Positions 49,445-60,919 of a stretch of 64,000 bases of DNA are shown here, in pieces. A program made the translations under genes and the position numbers. Position 1 is the stretch's first letter, and each line of letters begins with the position of its first letter. Source of the DNA: Mesotaenium endlicherianum (taxonomy: Eukaryota > Streptophyta > Zygnematophyceae > Zygnematales > Mesotaeniaceae); NCBI GenBank assembly GCA_009602735.1, contig WELA01003469.1:377952-441951 (forward strand), in the 5' to 3' direction. Below the pieces are notes generated by a model. The model saw only the letters and a list, made by a program, of their open reading frames with translations. It was not told the origin of the DNA and searched no databases.

Positions 49445-50095
49445 TATCAGTCCCAACAGAAGGACAAAAGAATCATAATGTCTCTACTGCGGGACAGAGA
49501 CCAACTGGGGTCTCAAACCACTGGTGGTGGTGGCCGAGGGCCTAGTAAGCCCAAGCCGAAACCTCCCCAGGACTATGATCCTGAGGGAAACACAAAATAT
49601 TACCTGATCAAGTTTCTCGCGGATGTTGAGCAGTGGCTGGAGAACTACCCAGAACTGCAAGATTACGAGAAGGTCAGGCACACCGGTGCGCTACTGAAAG
49701 GCAGTGCCGCAGACTGGTGGCTTTACTGGAAGGAAGAGCGTAAGGCTCGGCAACTCGGTGACCCTACGTGGGTAGAGTTTGTCGAGAAGTTGCATGAGAA
49801 GTTTGATGTCATCAACCAGCAGGAGAAAGCTATCTATGCGATGATCTCCCTGACACTGAAGCAGACCACTTCAGTTGCTGAGTTTGCTCAAAAGTTCCAG
49901 GAGAACATGATGAAACAGCCAGACTTGTCAGAACGGTATAAGATAGCATACTCAGGTATGGCTTGAAATCCGAAGTCTCTGGTCATTTCGCTGAGAAGAA
50001 GTATGAGAAACTGGCTGACTTGATCCAGGATGCTGATGCCTGGGATCAGCAGCAGTTCAATCACAAGCGCCAGAGTAATGCTCTGGTGTCTAAGT
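49445..50095 (+). pseudogene. gag: B2 gag, capsid part after D2
   Basis: Continues the interrupted Gag with a Gly/Pro/Lys linker and then a retrotransposon-gag capsid domain (GSAADWWLYWKEE, FVEKLHEKFD, TTSVAEFAQKFQ). The frame shifts near 49955 and then reads on in another frame (KYEKLADLIQDADAWDQQQF) until the inverted LTR fragment at 50096. Confidence 0.85.
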
Positions 50096-50312
50096 GAAAT
50101 GAATCGACTTACCAAATAGGCGATTAACAATTAATAAAGATCTTTATATCAGCAAGTAATCTTTATGGATTTTCCGTTTCTTGGTTAAACGGCAAAAGGA
50201 CAACACACTAGCAGTGAACAATACTCGTAAGTCAAATGCGAGTAAACTAGCATCAATAATGCAATCAGTAAAACTTATTCATAAGCAAGGTTAGAAGACA
50301 GTGCGTATCAAT
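50096..50312 (-). repeat. Inverted, truncated family B LTR fragment inside B2 gag
   Basis: Starts TGAAATGAATCGACTTACC, the reverse complement of a B LTR 3' end, and runs about 217 bp back into the LTR before stopping at GTATCAATG. The outer LTR end is complete and the other end is truncated. No target duplication is visible. Confidence 0.85.
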
Positions 50313-50516
50313 GCTATACAGTCTAGAGGTAGCGGTGGTTTCTCTCGAGGCGGCTATGGAAGAGGTGGTGGTAGGACTAAGCCGAGACCAGCCTCATCAA
50401 AATCCATTAGCTACCATTGTCAGCAATTGGGCCACTACAGAGAACAGTGTCCAGTCAAGCACCTTCCGAAGGTTGAGAGAAAAGACCAGCCTTTAAAAGA
50501 CAGCAACAGTCAGTAA
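50313..50516 (+). pseudogene. gag: B2 gag, nucleocapsid end
   Basis: An RGG-like stretch (RGSGGFSRGGYGRGGGR) is followed by a zinc knuckle remnant SYHCQQLGHYREQC, whose first Cys is replaced by Ser. The frame ends at 50516; protease sequence lies in the -1 frame. Confidence 0.8.
50492..50498 (+). promoter_or_regulatory. B2 gag-pol slippery heptamer T TTA AAA
   Basis: TTTAAAA is phased as T_TTA_AAA in the gag frame, 16 bases before the gag stop codon. The protease frame is -1 relative to gag. This is a canonical -1 frameshift site of the X_XXY_YYZ type. Confidence 0.75.
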
Positions 50517-51064
50517 TCCAGTCTACAGACTGTGAGGATGCTAGAGATAGTGAGTCGTCACTAGCTGCCCTCGTAGCACGTATTATGGGTCCTGCTGAAC
50601 TGGATTCACTATGCATGCCTGACAACCAGATAAAGGAGACCATCAGCAATATAGACGTCCAGAGAGTGCACACTCTGGATGCTCTTGTTCCACCTGATGT
50701 CCAACATTTCTTTGCTACGTCAGGAGAACAATGCGAAAGTCACGAAAAGACAGTCCCCCCTATCCTACTGCATTGCATGATTGCAGGTAGGAAGATGAGG
50801 GCATTTGTTGACGGAGGGGCGTCACATACTTTTATCCAGAAGGACTTAGTTAAGCGGCTAAGGCTGCCTACTGTCATCCAAGGGAATAGAAAAATATTCC
50901 AGTTAGGTTCTGGCATTGCAGTTCTAACTGAAACGCTTACATTTGAGGTACTCAACACTCGCTCTTATGATCTCGTGCTAGGCAGGTCCTGGCTTAATAG
51001 ACACCGAGCTGAATTGTGTTGGAGCAGAGGTACAGTCAAAGTGAGAGGAGCCAGTGATGGGTAG
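50499..51064 (+). pseudogene. pol: B2 pol, protease part
   Basis: Retropepsin-like domain with AFVDGGASHTFI (a DGGA form of the usual DSGA) and a second strand motif LVLGRSWL. The frame stops at 51062-51064 before the RT; further stops follow at about 51307. It opens in the -1 frame from the slippery site. Confidence 0.85.
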
Positions 51065-51307
51065 ACTAACTTGGCACCCACCAGTGCTCTTCCTCTTGTC
51101 CTGTGTGGATGGCAAATGAAGGAAAAGAAGAGGCTTCCAGAAGGATGCAAGTTGCTGAATGCAATGGAGTTCGTCAAAAGCTGGAACCAGAAGGAAGACA
51201 GAATGTTCTGTCTGCTGCTAAGAGAGGTACCTCCTCAACCTGAAGAAGTGGTGGAGAAAAAGGTAAGCCCCTCGAAGCACCCTACTGCTGCAAAAATTGT
51301 TGCTTAG

Positions 51308-52624
51308 TACACGGATGTATTTAATAAGCCTCCAGGACTACCCCCTAAGAGAGAAGTAGATCATAGGATTGATTTACTACCTGGGGGTCAACCACCCTGG
51401 CAACACACTTATGGCTTGTCTTATGTGGAGAGCGAGGAGTTGAAAACACAGATTGCAGAGCTTGAGGAAAATGGTTATATTTCTCCCAGTAAATCACCTT
51501 ACGGCGCACCCATCCTATTTGTTAGGAAAAAGGATGGCAATATGCGGATGTGTATGGTTTACAGAGCTCTCAACAGAATTACAGTAAAGAACAAGTATGC
51601 TTTACCCAGAATCAAGAACTTGCGTGATACCCTGTCTGGTGCTAAGGTGTTTAGTAAGATTGATCTCAAGAGTGATTATCATCAAATCAGAATTGCTGAG
51701 GGGGATGAACACAAGCCTGCCTTCCGCACACGTTATGGACACTATGAGTTCAACGTGATGCCATTTGGACTGACTAATGCTCCTACGACCTTCATGGGTG
51801 CTATGAATGACATTTTCAGACCTTATTTGGATAAGTTTGTGCAAGTTTTCTTGGATGATATTTTAATTTTCTCTAAAGTTGAAACTCGGCACGCTGAACA
51901 CTTAAAGACAGTCATGGACACTCTGAGAAAAAATCACTTATATGCTAAAATGAGCAAGTGTGATTTCTTTAAAGAAAGTATTGAATTCTTAGGCCACGTT
52001 GTCAGTAAAGAAGGCATCAATGTGGACCCTAATAACGTGGAAATAAGGTCCCTTTTATTGAGTCAAGCACATGACATTTTACTGGGTGGGCATTTGGGGC
52101 AGGCCAAAACTGTTGGCAAACTGGCAAAACATTATCATTGGGAGGGATTATCTCGGGAGGTCTAGAAATACGCTAAGTCCTTTGACCAGTGTCTTAAGAA
52201 TAAGTCTAGGCACACACCACCAGGGGGTCTCTTACAACCGCTGCCCATCCCAGCTGGCCGCTGGGAAACAATATCCATGGACTGGGTGGTCACACTGCCA
52301 CGAAATGCCAATGGGCATGATTCGATACTGGTAGTCATGGATAAACTGATAAAAATGGTCATTTTCATCCCCACAACTGTCAAAGTAACTGAACTCGAAA
52401 CAGCAAGACAGTTCTACAACCATGTAATATGCCAACATGGGCTACCCTCTAATATAATCTCAGACAGAGACTCAAAATTTACCTCTAAGTTCTGGAGGGC
52501 TTTAATGGGGTTAATGGGAGTCAAACAGCTGCTCAGCACAGCAAACCACCCTCAGACTGATGGGCAGACTGAAAGAACTAACCGAGTTTTGCAAGAGGTA
52601 CTGAGAGCCTATATTAACCAATAA
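51308..52624 (+). pseudogene. pol: B2 pol, RT joined to integrase (RNase H deleted)
   Basis: RT with [28 protein letters not shown] and [10 protein letters not shown] runs to [10 protein letters not shown] (about 52042). It then continues at once into integrase zinc-binding sequence ([14 protein letters not shown]). The RT connection and RNase H, about 200 codons in related elements, are missing. Integrase core at about 52190-52624 has MDWVV, SDRDSKFTS and TDGQTERTNR. Stops at 52163 and 52622 split it. Confidence 0.88.
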
Positions 52625-53545
52625 CAAGATAATTGGGATGACCTGTTACCCCAAATCCAATTTGTGGTCAACAGTTCGATACACGCGTCAACGGGCAAGA
52701 TTCCTTTTGAACTAAGCCTGAGTAGAGTCCCTAAGTCTCCTTCAGATGTCCTAGGGGAGTCTTTAACTCACCCTGAAGGGATTGAGAATCCGGTCTCCCT
52801 CCAGTTAACTCATGAGTTTGCTGACACCCTGTCAGACGTCCAGCATAACCTGCACAAAGCCCAAGAAAACCAACAAAAGTACGCTAATCAGCACCGTCAA
52901 AAACCGACCTTTTTTAAAGGCGATTTGGTCAAACTGCATTCTCAGCACCTGTACCTCCCTGGTGTGGTCAAGAAAAAGCTTGGCCCTGTCTGGGTCGGTC
53001 CATATTCGGTGGTGCGTCGTGTCGGTAAGAATGCTTACAAACTGAACATGTCAGCTGAATACAAGGGTCATCCGGTCTTTAATGTCTCCTTCCTGGAACC
53101 ATACATCAAAGGTGATACACTGTTCACAGGTCGGTTACCTGTCCAACCGAGACCGGTCCCCGCTGTCAGGGACGGCGACTCTGACGAATATGAGGTTGAT
53201 GAGATTTTAGACGCGCGCTCGGTCCGTCGATCGTCTAAATATGTCATGAAGTACCTCATTCGATGGAAGGGTTACGATGCCTCTGGAGACACTTGGGAAT
53301 TTAAAGACCATTTGATTAATGCCAAAGGGGCGTTGAAACGGTTCCACCTTCGGGCAGCTGGAGCCCCTCCCTTTCAGTCATTTCAGTTGACACGGGAAGG
53401 TGACAGGAGGTCCTGTCTCCATTTAAGTTGGAGGGGAAAATATATGACAGTTAGTGTGCGAGAGCGAGAAAGGGACAGTTATGTGAACCCTAAGTGTCAG
53501 CATAGTGACAGAGGGGACAGCCTAACCCACATAAAGCACCTTTAG
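52625..53545 (+). pseudogene. pol: B2 pol, integrase C terminus and chromodomain
   Basis: Follows the integrase core in the same frame after a TAA. A GPY/F-type module (GPVWVGPYSVVRRVGKNAYKL) is followed by a chromodomain at about 53190-53345 (YEVDEILDARS, LIRWKGY, DTWEF). The chromodomain places family B among the chromoviruses. The last 60 or so codons are a less conserved tail. Confidence 0.88.
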
Positions 53546-53768
53546 CTGAAACAAAAAGGGCCTCGCACAGTCATACATCACTTAACACACCTGAAAACAC
53601 ATTCATACGTTTATGTCTAGCGCATTGCAACTACGTCAACTCCTAGCAATCACCCTGTAAGGTAAACAGGAACGAATACACCATACTAATACGAACTTAC
53701 TCCCTTCCTGCAACTTCTAGGACAAAGGTCGATATCCTACTAACTTGTGCCCTGGTTACATGTGCAAA
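53546..53768 (+). other. Non-coding gap between B2 pol and the extra ORF
   Basis: About 220 bp without recognisable coding. It could hold a splice acceptor or subgenomic promoter for the extra ORF, but none is identified. Confidence 0.4.
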
Positions 53769-54743
53769 ATGGCTCCCACCACACAAAAGGAGGACAGAAA
53801 GCGCAAGGCAGAAGAAGCCAGGAGAACAATGGAGCAATACCAGAAGGAGTTGGCGGCGACGTCCCTCACCCGGAGAGAACAAGAAAGGGTCCGCAAACAA
53901 CAAGAGGCGGCAGAAGAAGCACAGAGGAAGAAGGATCAGGAAGCGAAAAATCTCAAAAAAGCTGAGGAGGAGAGACAGAAGAAACAACAAGAAGAAGCGG
54001 TAGCGGCAGAGAAGGAGAGAAGGAAGAAGGCTGAAGCGGACAGGCAGTCGAGCTTGGCCACTTACAGGTATACTATGGTGGGTGGCCAAAACTTTGATAA
54101 TCTGAAGGAAGCATTGCTGGCAGCCCAGGAGATCAACAAGCTGGAATAGACAACACTGCTACAGAGGGAAGGGACTGCAGCACTGGATAGGTACATTGAG
54201 ACACACACTGGTGTGGTCCTCTACGAGGATTATGCCAAGATGGTGGGCTATACAGCAGTGCAGGCCTGGTACCTTGCCGATGATTCAGAGAACAAGCCAG
54301 TCCCAATACCGGGAATAGTGGGAGATCAGAGACTCATCAGGATGGTGAGCATGCGGTCCGATAGCTTTAAGGATACGGTACTCTACCTCACACTATTGCC
54401 AGCTTACAATGAAGTTGAGAGAAGGAGCTTGGAGTACTTGGCCAGGGAAGCGGGACAGCAGATGTTCTCTCCCCACTGGTTCCCATGTAAACTGAGAAAA
54501 GCTGAGCATGGACCCCGGTACTACCAGCAGCCAACAGACTGGAGGTGGATGACGGTCACAAACAAAAAGCAGGATTGTGACCGAGCCCAACCAGACGATT
54601 TCCACTATGGCCTAGACGGCTACCTCATCCTACCACCTCACATTGCCCCTTGGGACCCCAGGCTGAATGGCTGCCTGAGCAATATGAATGCAGAGACCAA
54701 AGAGCACAGGAGGAGGGGGCGAGACTACTTCTCTAAGGGAAAG
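53769..54743 (+). pseudogene. B2 extra 3' ORF, first part (coiled coil and W-rich domain)
   Basis: Sense-strand frame downstream of the chromodomain, in the position where some elements carry an envelope-like gene. Residues 1-100 are Lys/Glu/Gln/Ala-rich with runs such as RKAEEARRTMEQYQKELA, predicted to form a long coiled coil. One stop, TAG at 54147, interrupts. The same frame then continues for about 198 codons with aromatic-rich sequence (VQAWYLADD, HWFPCKLRKAEHGPRYY, TDWRWMTV). No signal peptide, transmembrane segment or known domain. A2 splits it at 54744 and the frame continues exactly at 61428. Confidence 0.75.
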
Positions 54744-55245
54744 TGTAGTGAAACAGATAGATAAAGTACTTAGTAAAACAGAATACTTTATCTATTCAAG
54801 ACAAGGATCTTTGAACACAAGTGGTAGCTTCTTGAAAGAAAGATGGCTTCTTGAAAGTTAATATATTTCTGGATGTTGGCAAGTACAAGAGTGATTCTCC
54901 CCTCCCTTTCTATGTTCTAGCTCTTGTTCACATACTTGCTACATAAGTAATTTCTAGGAAGGTGTATGTTGATGTGTTGGCACCCAACACATCCCAAAAC
55001 TTGCCACCTCTTTCTAGAATAATGTACACATGTCCTTTTGACCTAAAAATGGCACATCTGACTTTTGCCACATGGAGTTCTTCTAGGTCTTTCCTCTAAC
55101 TTCGAAAATGCCTTGGAAGGTTCAAAGGACATGAACCAAGTTACTAGAGTACCTATTCACACTTGACTCCACACAATACTACTTCAAATATATTTGAAAA
55201 CATTAAAATATATCCAACTATTGTCTAATAACTCAAATCACTACA
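54744..55245 (-). repeat. A2 3' LTR (502 bp)
   Basis: Direct repeat of 60920-61422. The largest difference is a cluster near 54896-54905. Confidence 0.93.
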
Positions 55246-55260
55246 TCACCCCCCCCATAG
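55246..55260 (-). other. A2 polypurine tract
   Basis: On the minus strand CTATGGGGGGGGTGA directly 5' of the 3' LTR. Confidence 0.85.
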
Positions 55261-55278
55261 AAAAAGCGACGTCTCGGC

Positions 55279-55406
55279 GCGTCAAGTCAGGTCGTACACA
55301 TGTGGAGCAAACTAGTCAACAGTTTCAAGTCAGATGCCACACATGTGAAGAGGACTAGTCAAAGGCGCCAAGTCAGGTGCTACACATGTAAGGTAGACTA
55401 GGCAAT
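55279..55406. repeat. Three tandem copies of a roughly 42-bp unit in the A2 3' spacer
   Basis: Units begin at about 55279, 55321 and 55364. Each contains CAAGTCAG, then CACATGT, then an ACTAGTCAA-type end. They lie in the 0.77-kb non-coding spacer between pol and the 3' LTR. Confidence 0.75.
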
Positions 55407-56014
55407 GTCGTAGGTGGTGTGACCTTATTGGCTAGCCTACTCCTTAATGATAAAGAAAATTGTACAAGTTGGCCCAGAATCTGCCACGAACTCAAAAATT
55501 CATAGCGGCCACAGAAGTGCTCCAAATCTGAAAATTTGAGTGCCAAACAGACCGCGTTGGAGAACTCTACCGGGTCACCAAATTTGAGAGCATTCTCATT
55601 TCTGGAGTGTTGTTGAGAGCTGAGAGAGTAGGCACTCCTCCAAATCTGTGCAGAAACTTCTGAAAATCATAAGTCCTTCTATACTTCTCCAAATTCTGCA
55701 AACTAAGTCTCAAACTGGGCGCTGTAAGATGTTCTACCAGAGTCTTGAGTTTCAGAGCATTCCAAGTTCAGGGGAGGGCACAATGTCAGAAGGCATATTC
55801 TGCCCTAACAATGCCAGCAGCCTGACCCCCTTCTACTTAGAGCATCATATCTCTCTCACCAGTGCTCCAAATTGAGCAAACTTGGACTCTAAATGACCGG
55901 CTACTCATGGACTACAGCCAGGTAAATTTTCAGAATTTATTATGCAGAGACCTATTACCAGTAGCAGTTTTAGTTTTCTGTCCAGAAACTGCGAGAAGAG
56001 AAGAGTGTCTAATG

Positions 56015-59000
56015 TCAATTTTTCCTCTTTCTTGTTCTTGCAGGCTGCCTCCAAGGGGTCTTCTGCTGCTTCTTGATGGTGGCAGGCTGCCTCCCTGAAG
56101 TCTCCGGGCTTCTAGTAGAGAGACTTGGGGCTGGTCCAAGATGGGGGTTGGCAATATGGAAGCGCTTCAACTTCCGTTGAACTTTGTCAAGGTAGTGCGC
56201 CGCCACCCAACTATTCTCCGAATCTGGATATCCTTTCCACTTGATCAAGTATTGCTGCTGTCTCCTGAAATTTCTCATAGCCATTATGTCTTCCACTTCG
56301 TACTCCAAATGATCATCCACTATTGTTGGGGCTGGTGGGGTTGTCACACGTCCTGGGAACTTGTTGTCGGGTTGCACATATGGCTTGAAGAGGGAAGCGT
56401 GGAATACGGGGTCGATGTGCATAGTCTGGGGAAGTTCTAGCTTGAAAGCAACGGGGTTGACTTGCTGGATAATCTTGAAGGGTCCCAAATACTTGGGAGA
56501 GAACTTGCTGCCGGCAGGCCTGTTGTTCAGGGAAATGTTCTTGGATGATAGTAACACGTTGTCACCCACTCTGTACGTAATTTCTCTTCTGGATCTGTTC
56601 GCCACTCTTGCTTGAGCATCTTGCGCGTGTTGTAGAGCTTTCTTCGCTGCTGTAAGGGCTGCTTCTAATGTCTCCATAAAATCTGTGGCTGCAGGTACTT
56701 CATCATGGCCAGCCGTGAAGCTCAGTGGCGTGGTCGGATGGAAGCCATAGTTGAGGAAGAATGGGGACTCTTGGGTAGAGGCCTGCGTAGTGTTGTTGTA
56801 GGCAAACTCGAGGGGGGTCAAGTACATGTCCCAGTCTTGCTCGAGGGTAGACACGTAGGCCTTTAGAGAGGTCTTTAGGGTACGATTCATACGCTCGGTT
56901 TGCCCATCTGATTGTGGGTGGTAGGCAGTAGACATATCCAGCGATGTACCCAAGTTCTTGAAGAGATTTTTCCAGAAATGGCTTGTGAATCTTGGATCTC
57001 TATCTGACACAATTCTTGATGGTAGTCCATGGAGTCGGAAGATGTTGTCAAAGATGAGTCTTGCAAGTTGTGGTGCTGTAGCCTTAGTCGTCGTGGGAAT
57101 AAAATGAGCCATCTTGGTAAGTCTGTCCACCGCCGTGAGTATTGCATTATGGCCTCGAGGTGTCACGGGCAAGTCCACGATAAGGTCCATTGAGATGTCC
57201 GTCCATTGTCTTTCGGGGATTGGTAGTGGTTGGAGGAGTCCTCCCGCCTTTTGCGATGATGGCTTGATTCTTTGGCATGTGTCACAGCTCCTGCAGTACT
57301 CCTTGACTTGCTTAGACATGCCTGGCCAACAATAAGTCCTAGCTAGAACGCCCGTGGTCCTTAGGATTCCAAAGTGTCCTCCAAGAGGGTTGTCGTGTGC
57401 TTCTCGTAGAAGCAAGAGCCGGAGGTCTAAGTCATTAGGAACACATCTCTGGCCCGTATCTTGCCTCACCCAATAATTGCCTTCTTGCTTCTTGCATGGG
57501 TCCAAGGCTGCTTCTCCGTTCTTGTAGTAAGGGTCTCTTTCATAGGCGGCTGAAAATCGAGCTTCCAGATCTGTCTTCAGGGATACCATCACTGCATTTA
57601 ATTGCAGTCTTGAGAGGGGGTCAGCCGGGTTTGTCTTGCCGGGCTGGTACTGAATCGTGATGTTGTATTGTTGCAAGTATCCGCTCCATCTTGCTTGTCT
57701 CCTTGAGAGATACGGCTGCGTTTGGAGGTGCTTTAACGCCTCGTGGTCCGTGGTGACCAGTACTTTGCGTCCTTCAACGTAGCAGCGCCAAACCTTCAAG
57801 GCATGTACAATCGCCAATGCCTCTCGCTCCGTGGTTGTATAATTTTGCTCGGCTGGATTTAGCTTCCTTGACTCGTAGGCGATGGGCTGCAGTCCCTTGC
57901 CTTGGTCTTGAAGCAGGATTGCTCCTATTGCATAGGAAGATGCATCGGTGATGACGTGGAAGGGCCAATCTGGGTTTGGACTTGGGAGTGTGAGCACCGG
58001 GGATGTGGTCAATCTTCGCTTTAACTCTTGAAATGCCTCTTCCTCTTTCTCGGTCCATGTATATAGCCTGTCCTTCTTGAGTAGATCTGTCAGGGGGGCT
58101 GCTATGTGCGAGAAGCCTTGGATGAATTTTCTGTACCAATTGGCAAATCCCAAGAATGACTGGAGTTCTTTCTTGGTCGTGGGGGTTGGCCATTCCTCCA
58201 CCACCGTGGTCTTCTTGGGGTCCATCTTGATGCCATCAGCAGTCACGTGGAGACCTAGGAACTCCACTTCTTGTTTGGCAAACTCGCACTTTGACTCCTT
58301 CGCAAATAGCTTGTTTTGCTTCAATACTTCAAGGACTTCTTTCAAGTGTCTCGCATGCTCTTCAAGGGTCTTGCTGTAGATAAGGATGTCATCGATGAAT
58401 ACCACCACAAATCTGTCCAACATGGGCTGAAATATGGTGTTCATCATAGTCATGAAAGTTGCTGGCGCGTTGGTGAGTCCAAATGGCAGGACCATGAACT
58501 CAAAATGTCCATATCTTGTCCTGAATGCCGTCTTCTCTATGTCCGGTTCTGCGATGCGAATCTGGTGGTAGCCGCTCCGTAAGTCAATCTTCGTGAAGTA
58601 CTTGGCTCCAACCAGCCGGTCCATGAGCTCATCCATGCGCGGCAGCGGGTATCGATTCTTGATGGTGATCTTGTTGAGGGCGCGATAGTCCACACACATC
58701 CTCAAGGTACCATCTTTCTTCTTGACAAATAGCACCGGGGCTCCAAATGGCGACTTGCTAGGTCGAATGAAGCCATGCTCCAGTAGCTCCTTGATTTGCT
58801 TCTTGACTTCGTCTAGCTCCGTGTATGACATTTTGAACGTAGGCCGAGAGATGGGCTTGCTTCCGGGCTCCAACTCTATCTTGTGGTCTACGAATCTTTT
58901 GGGGGGTAGGCCCTTGGGCAATTCCGGGGAGAACACTTCTTTGTAGTCCTCTAAGACTTCTTGTATCTCCTTGGGAACGGGGCTGCCTTCTTGACTCTCG

Positions 59001-59680
59001 ATGTCTTTCTTGATGTCTTTTGGCGTGATCAAGGCCAAAAGAAGCTCGTGTCCCTTCCTCACAAGTCTCTTGAGTTGGAGGGCGGACAATAGTATCTCGT
59101 GTGCCGGCTTCTGGATGTCTTGGGTCTGGATATTCTGGATTGCGCGCAAAATACAGATTCTTGAAGTGATGTCATTCTTGATCTTGATAGTACCGGTCCT
59201 CCAATCAACTTGGGGGTTGTGCTTGGTCAACCAAGGCGTCCCTAGGATGACGTCGTACTTGCCCAATTGCATGGGGGAGAACACTACTCTATCCTTGAAG
59301 GACTTGATAGAGAGTGCCAAGGGGTACGTCTTCTTGGAAGGGGTAGTATAGGAGAATCCATCGGGCATCATAATCTCCTCGTCGTGGTCAAGAGTTCGCA
59401 TAGTAATACCGTGCTTGGTGGCAAAATCTGCAGCAATGAAGTTGCCTTGAGCTCCGCTATCCACCAAGATGTGGACCTTCTCTCCTCCAAGGTAACCTCT
59501 CAAACTCATTGGGGCTGGAACGTCGTCTTCAACGGGGGTCTCCACCTCACTTGGCGTGTTGCCTTCTCGTGAAGTGGGTCTTGGGGTGGTAGGCTCCTGG
59601 CCTACCGGCGCTGTCCGTTTTTTGACAACTTTTTGGGGCATGAAAGTGCACGATGGCCCTTTTCCTTGCAATAAAAGCAT
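56015..59680 (-). CDS. pol: A2 Pol: protease, RT, RNase H, integrase, chromodomain
   Basis: Open frame of 1221 codons, expressed by -1 frameshift from gag. The first Met at 59680 is upstream of the slip site and is not the real start. Protease DSGA at 74-77; RT about 265-450 with FIDD at 428-431; RNase H D579, E620, D645, D687; integrase zinc site H762, H769, C799, C802 and catalytic D832, D893, E929 (35 residues between the last two). Chromodomain at about 1125-1175 with Y1128, W1148 and W1158, then a basic tail. All catalytic residues are present and there is no internal stop, so it is potentially active. Confidence 0.95.
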   Translation of the reverse strand: MLLLQGKGPSCTFMPQKVVKKRTAPVGQEPTTPRPTSREGNTPSEVETPVEDDVPAPMSLRGYLGGEKVHILVDSGAQGNFIAADFATKHGITMRTLDHDEEIMMPDGFSYTTPSKKTYPLALSIKSFKDRVVFSPMQLGKYDVILGTPWLTKHNPQVDWRTGTIKIKNDITSRICILRAIQNIQTQDIQKPAHEILLSALQLKRLVRKGHELLLALITPKDIKKDIESQEGSPVPKEIQEVLEDYKEVFSPELPKGLPPKRFVDHKIELEPGSKPISRPTFKMSYTELDEVKKQIKELLEHGFIRPSKSPFGAPVLFVKKKDGTLRMCVDYRALNKITIKNRYPLPRMDELMDRLVGAKYFTKIDLRSGYHQIRIAEPDIEKTAFRTRYGHFEFMVLPFGLTNAPATFMTMMNTIFQPMLDRFVVVFIDDILIYSKTLEEHARHLKEVLEVLKQNKLFAKESKCEFAKQEVEFLGLHVTADGIKMDPKKTTVVEEWPTPTTKKELQSFLGFANWYRKFIQGFSHIAAPLTDLLKKDRLYTWTEKEEEAFQELKRRLTTSPVLTLPSPNPDWPFHVITDASSYAIGAILLQDQGKGLQPIAYESRKLNPAEQNYTTTEREALAIVHALKVWRCYVEGRKVLVTTDHEALKHLQTQPYLSRRQARWSGYLQQYNITIQYQPGKTNPADPLSRLQLNAVMVSLKTDLEARFSAAYERDPYYKNGEAALDPCKKQEGNYWVRQDTGQRCVPNDLDLRLLLLREAHDNPLGGHFGILRTTGVLARTYCWPGMSKQVKEYCRSCDTCQRIKPSSQKAGGLLQPLPIPERQWTDISMDLIVDLPVTPRGHNAILTAVDRLTKMAHFIPTTTKATAPQLARLIFDNIFRLHGLPSRIVSDRDPRFTSHFWKNLFKNLGTSLDMSTAYHPQSDGQTERMNRTLKTSLKAYVSTLEQDWDMYLTPLEFAYNNTTQASTQESPFFLNYGFHPTTPLSFTAGHDEVPAATDFMETLEAALTAAKKALQHAQDAQARVANRSRREITYRVGDNVLLSSKNISLNNRPAGSKFSPKYLGPFKIIQQVNPVAFKLELPQTMHIDPVFHASLFKPYVQPDNKFPGRVTTPPAPTIVDDHLEYEVEDIMAMRNFRRQQQYLIKWKGYPDSENSWVAAHYLDKVQRKLKRFHIANPHLGPAPSLSTRSPETSGRQPATIKKQQKTPWRQPARTRKRKN

Positions 59681-60882
59681 AGTCCAGCCGTCATGAGAGC
59701 TTCTTTTTCAGCCGGGGAGAGTCTTGCTTTCACTCCTTGCTGGTTTCTTGCATCATAAGTGTCATTGGAGGGTCTTCCACTCTTCCGGGCAGCCGCGGGG
59801 TCCCTTTTAATAACTCCGATTTCCATGGGTGTGGGTCCAGATTCGGATGTGGAAGGGGCTGCGTACACCCGCGTCGTCGGTACCCGTGAAGATGAAGGCA
59901 CGGAGTGCTTGAAATCCAAGGTATCCACCTTTTGGGCCACTTCAATGATCTTTGAGAAGTCCGTCAAGTCGCGTAACTCCACTTCCTTTGCCACCTTGGG
60001 TTTGAGGCCAAAGATGTAGCGGTCAATCTTCTCCTCGAGAGACATGTTGGGGATCTCAAGAGTGAGGGCGTGAAATCTGGATGTATACTCTTGAACGGAC
60101 GTCGTTTGCTTGAGATGGTGGAGCTTTCCTCGGGCAATCTTCTCCGCATTGATGGGCATGAATTGCTTCTTGAGGGCCTCACGAAAATCTGCCCATCTTG
60201 CATATGATGGTGGGGGCTCTTGGCCGAGCATGGGGTGCGCCATAGCTTGATATATAGCCGCTTGATAGTTACGCCACCATGATGTTGCTGCTCCTCTAAG
60301 TAAGGTAACGGCAAAGGGAACGTAGTCCTCCTCGGGTACTTCAAGGAATGCGAGGTACGTCTCCACTTGGTAGAGCCATAAATTCAGGTTGGCACCTTTC
60401 CCGGGGTTGAAAGTGTCGGGTTTGCCGGGCTTGATGAGTTTCCTTGCTCTCGTTGGCTCTTGTGGAGGCGCTTGAGCCGGGGCTGGATTTTGAGCATTGC
60501 TCGCAATAGGGGCAACCATGGCAGCCATAGCTTCTCTTGACGCTTGCACGGTTGCTTCATAGGTGGCCAAGCCCACTTGGTTGTGGACGGTCATTAGGAA
60601 GGCTGCCCACTCATTTGCGGGAACTCCTTGTGGTGGGGTCAACTTTGCTATAGCGGCTGCCACGGGATTTGACGGTGCTCCTCCTTGTGGTGCTTCTTGT
60701 TGTTGGAGATTTCCTTGAGTAGGCTCTCCCATCGACGCTGGAGGAGGGTGTGCTCCTCCTTGTGGTGCTTCTTGTTGTTGCAGATTTTCTTGAGTGGGCT
60801 CTCCCATCGGCGCTGGAGGAGGGTGTCTTGGAGAGGAAGGGCTTCCTTCGAAAGCTTGCTGTTGGTCTTGAGGATCGGCCAT
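59602..60882 (-). CDS. gag: A2 Gag with CCHC zinc knuckle (426 aa)
   Basis: Particle-forming Gag. The Pro/Gln-rich N terminus includes a 25-residue unit repeated in tandem ([12 protein letters not shown]...). A capsid-like domain ([28 protein letters not shown]) follows, with a zinc knuckle C402, C405, H410, C415 near the end. The ATG is 25 bases past the PBS. The pol frame is -1 and overlaps the end of gag. Confidence 0.93.
   Translation of the reverse strand: MADPQDQQQAFEGSPSSPRHPPPAPMGEPTQENLQQQEAPQGGAHPPPASMGEPTQGNLQQQEAPQGGAPSNPVAAAIAKLTPPQGVPANEWAAFLMTVHNQVGLATYEATVQASREAMAAMVAPIASNAQNPAPAQAPPQEPTRARKLIKPGKPDTFNPGKGANLNLWLYQVETYLAFLEVPEEDYVPFAVTLLRGAATSWWRNYQAAIYQAMAHPMLGQEPPPSYARWADFREALKKQFMPINAEKIARGKLHHLKQTTSVQEYTSRFHALTLEIPNMSLEEKIDRYIFGLKPKVAKEVELRDLTDFSKIIEVAQKVDTLDFKHSVPSSSRVPTTRVYAAPSTSESGPTPMEIGVIKRDPAAARKSGRPSNDTYDARNQQGVKARLSPAEKEALMTAGLCFYCKEKGHRALSCPKKLSKNGQRR
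59617..59623 (-). promoter_or_regulatory. A2 gag-pol slippery heptamer A AAA AAC
   Basis: AAAAAAC on the minus strand, phased A_AAA_AAC in gag, 12 bases before the gag stop. Slipping one base back enters the pol frame as K-K-R-T. The same heptamer is conserved in A1 at 15123-15117. Confidence 0.85.
60676..60825 (-). repeat. 75-bp tandem duplication in A2 gag
   Basis: Units 60676-60750 and 60751-60825 encode the duplicated 25-residue Pro/Gln-rich segment. Frame is kept. A1 has a single unit. Confidence 0.85.
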
Positions 60883-60906
60883 CTTCTTGTGCTACCAAAG
60901 TGCCTA

Positions 60907-60918
60907 GCTCCGATACCA
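60907..60918 (-). other. A2 primer binding site
   Basis: TGGTATCGGAGC on the minus strand, one base from the 5' LTR; initiator tRNA-Met type. Confidence 0.85.
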
Positions 60919-60919
60919 C

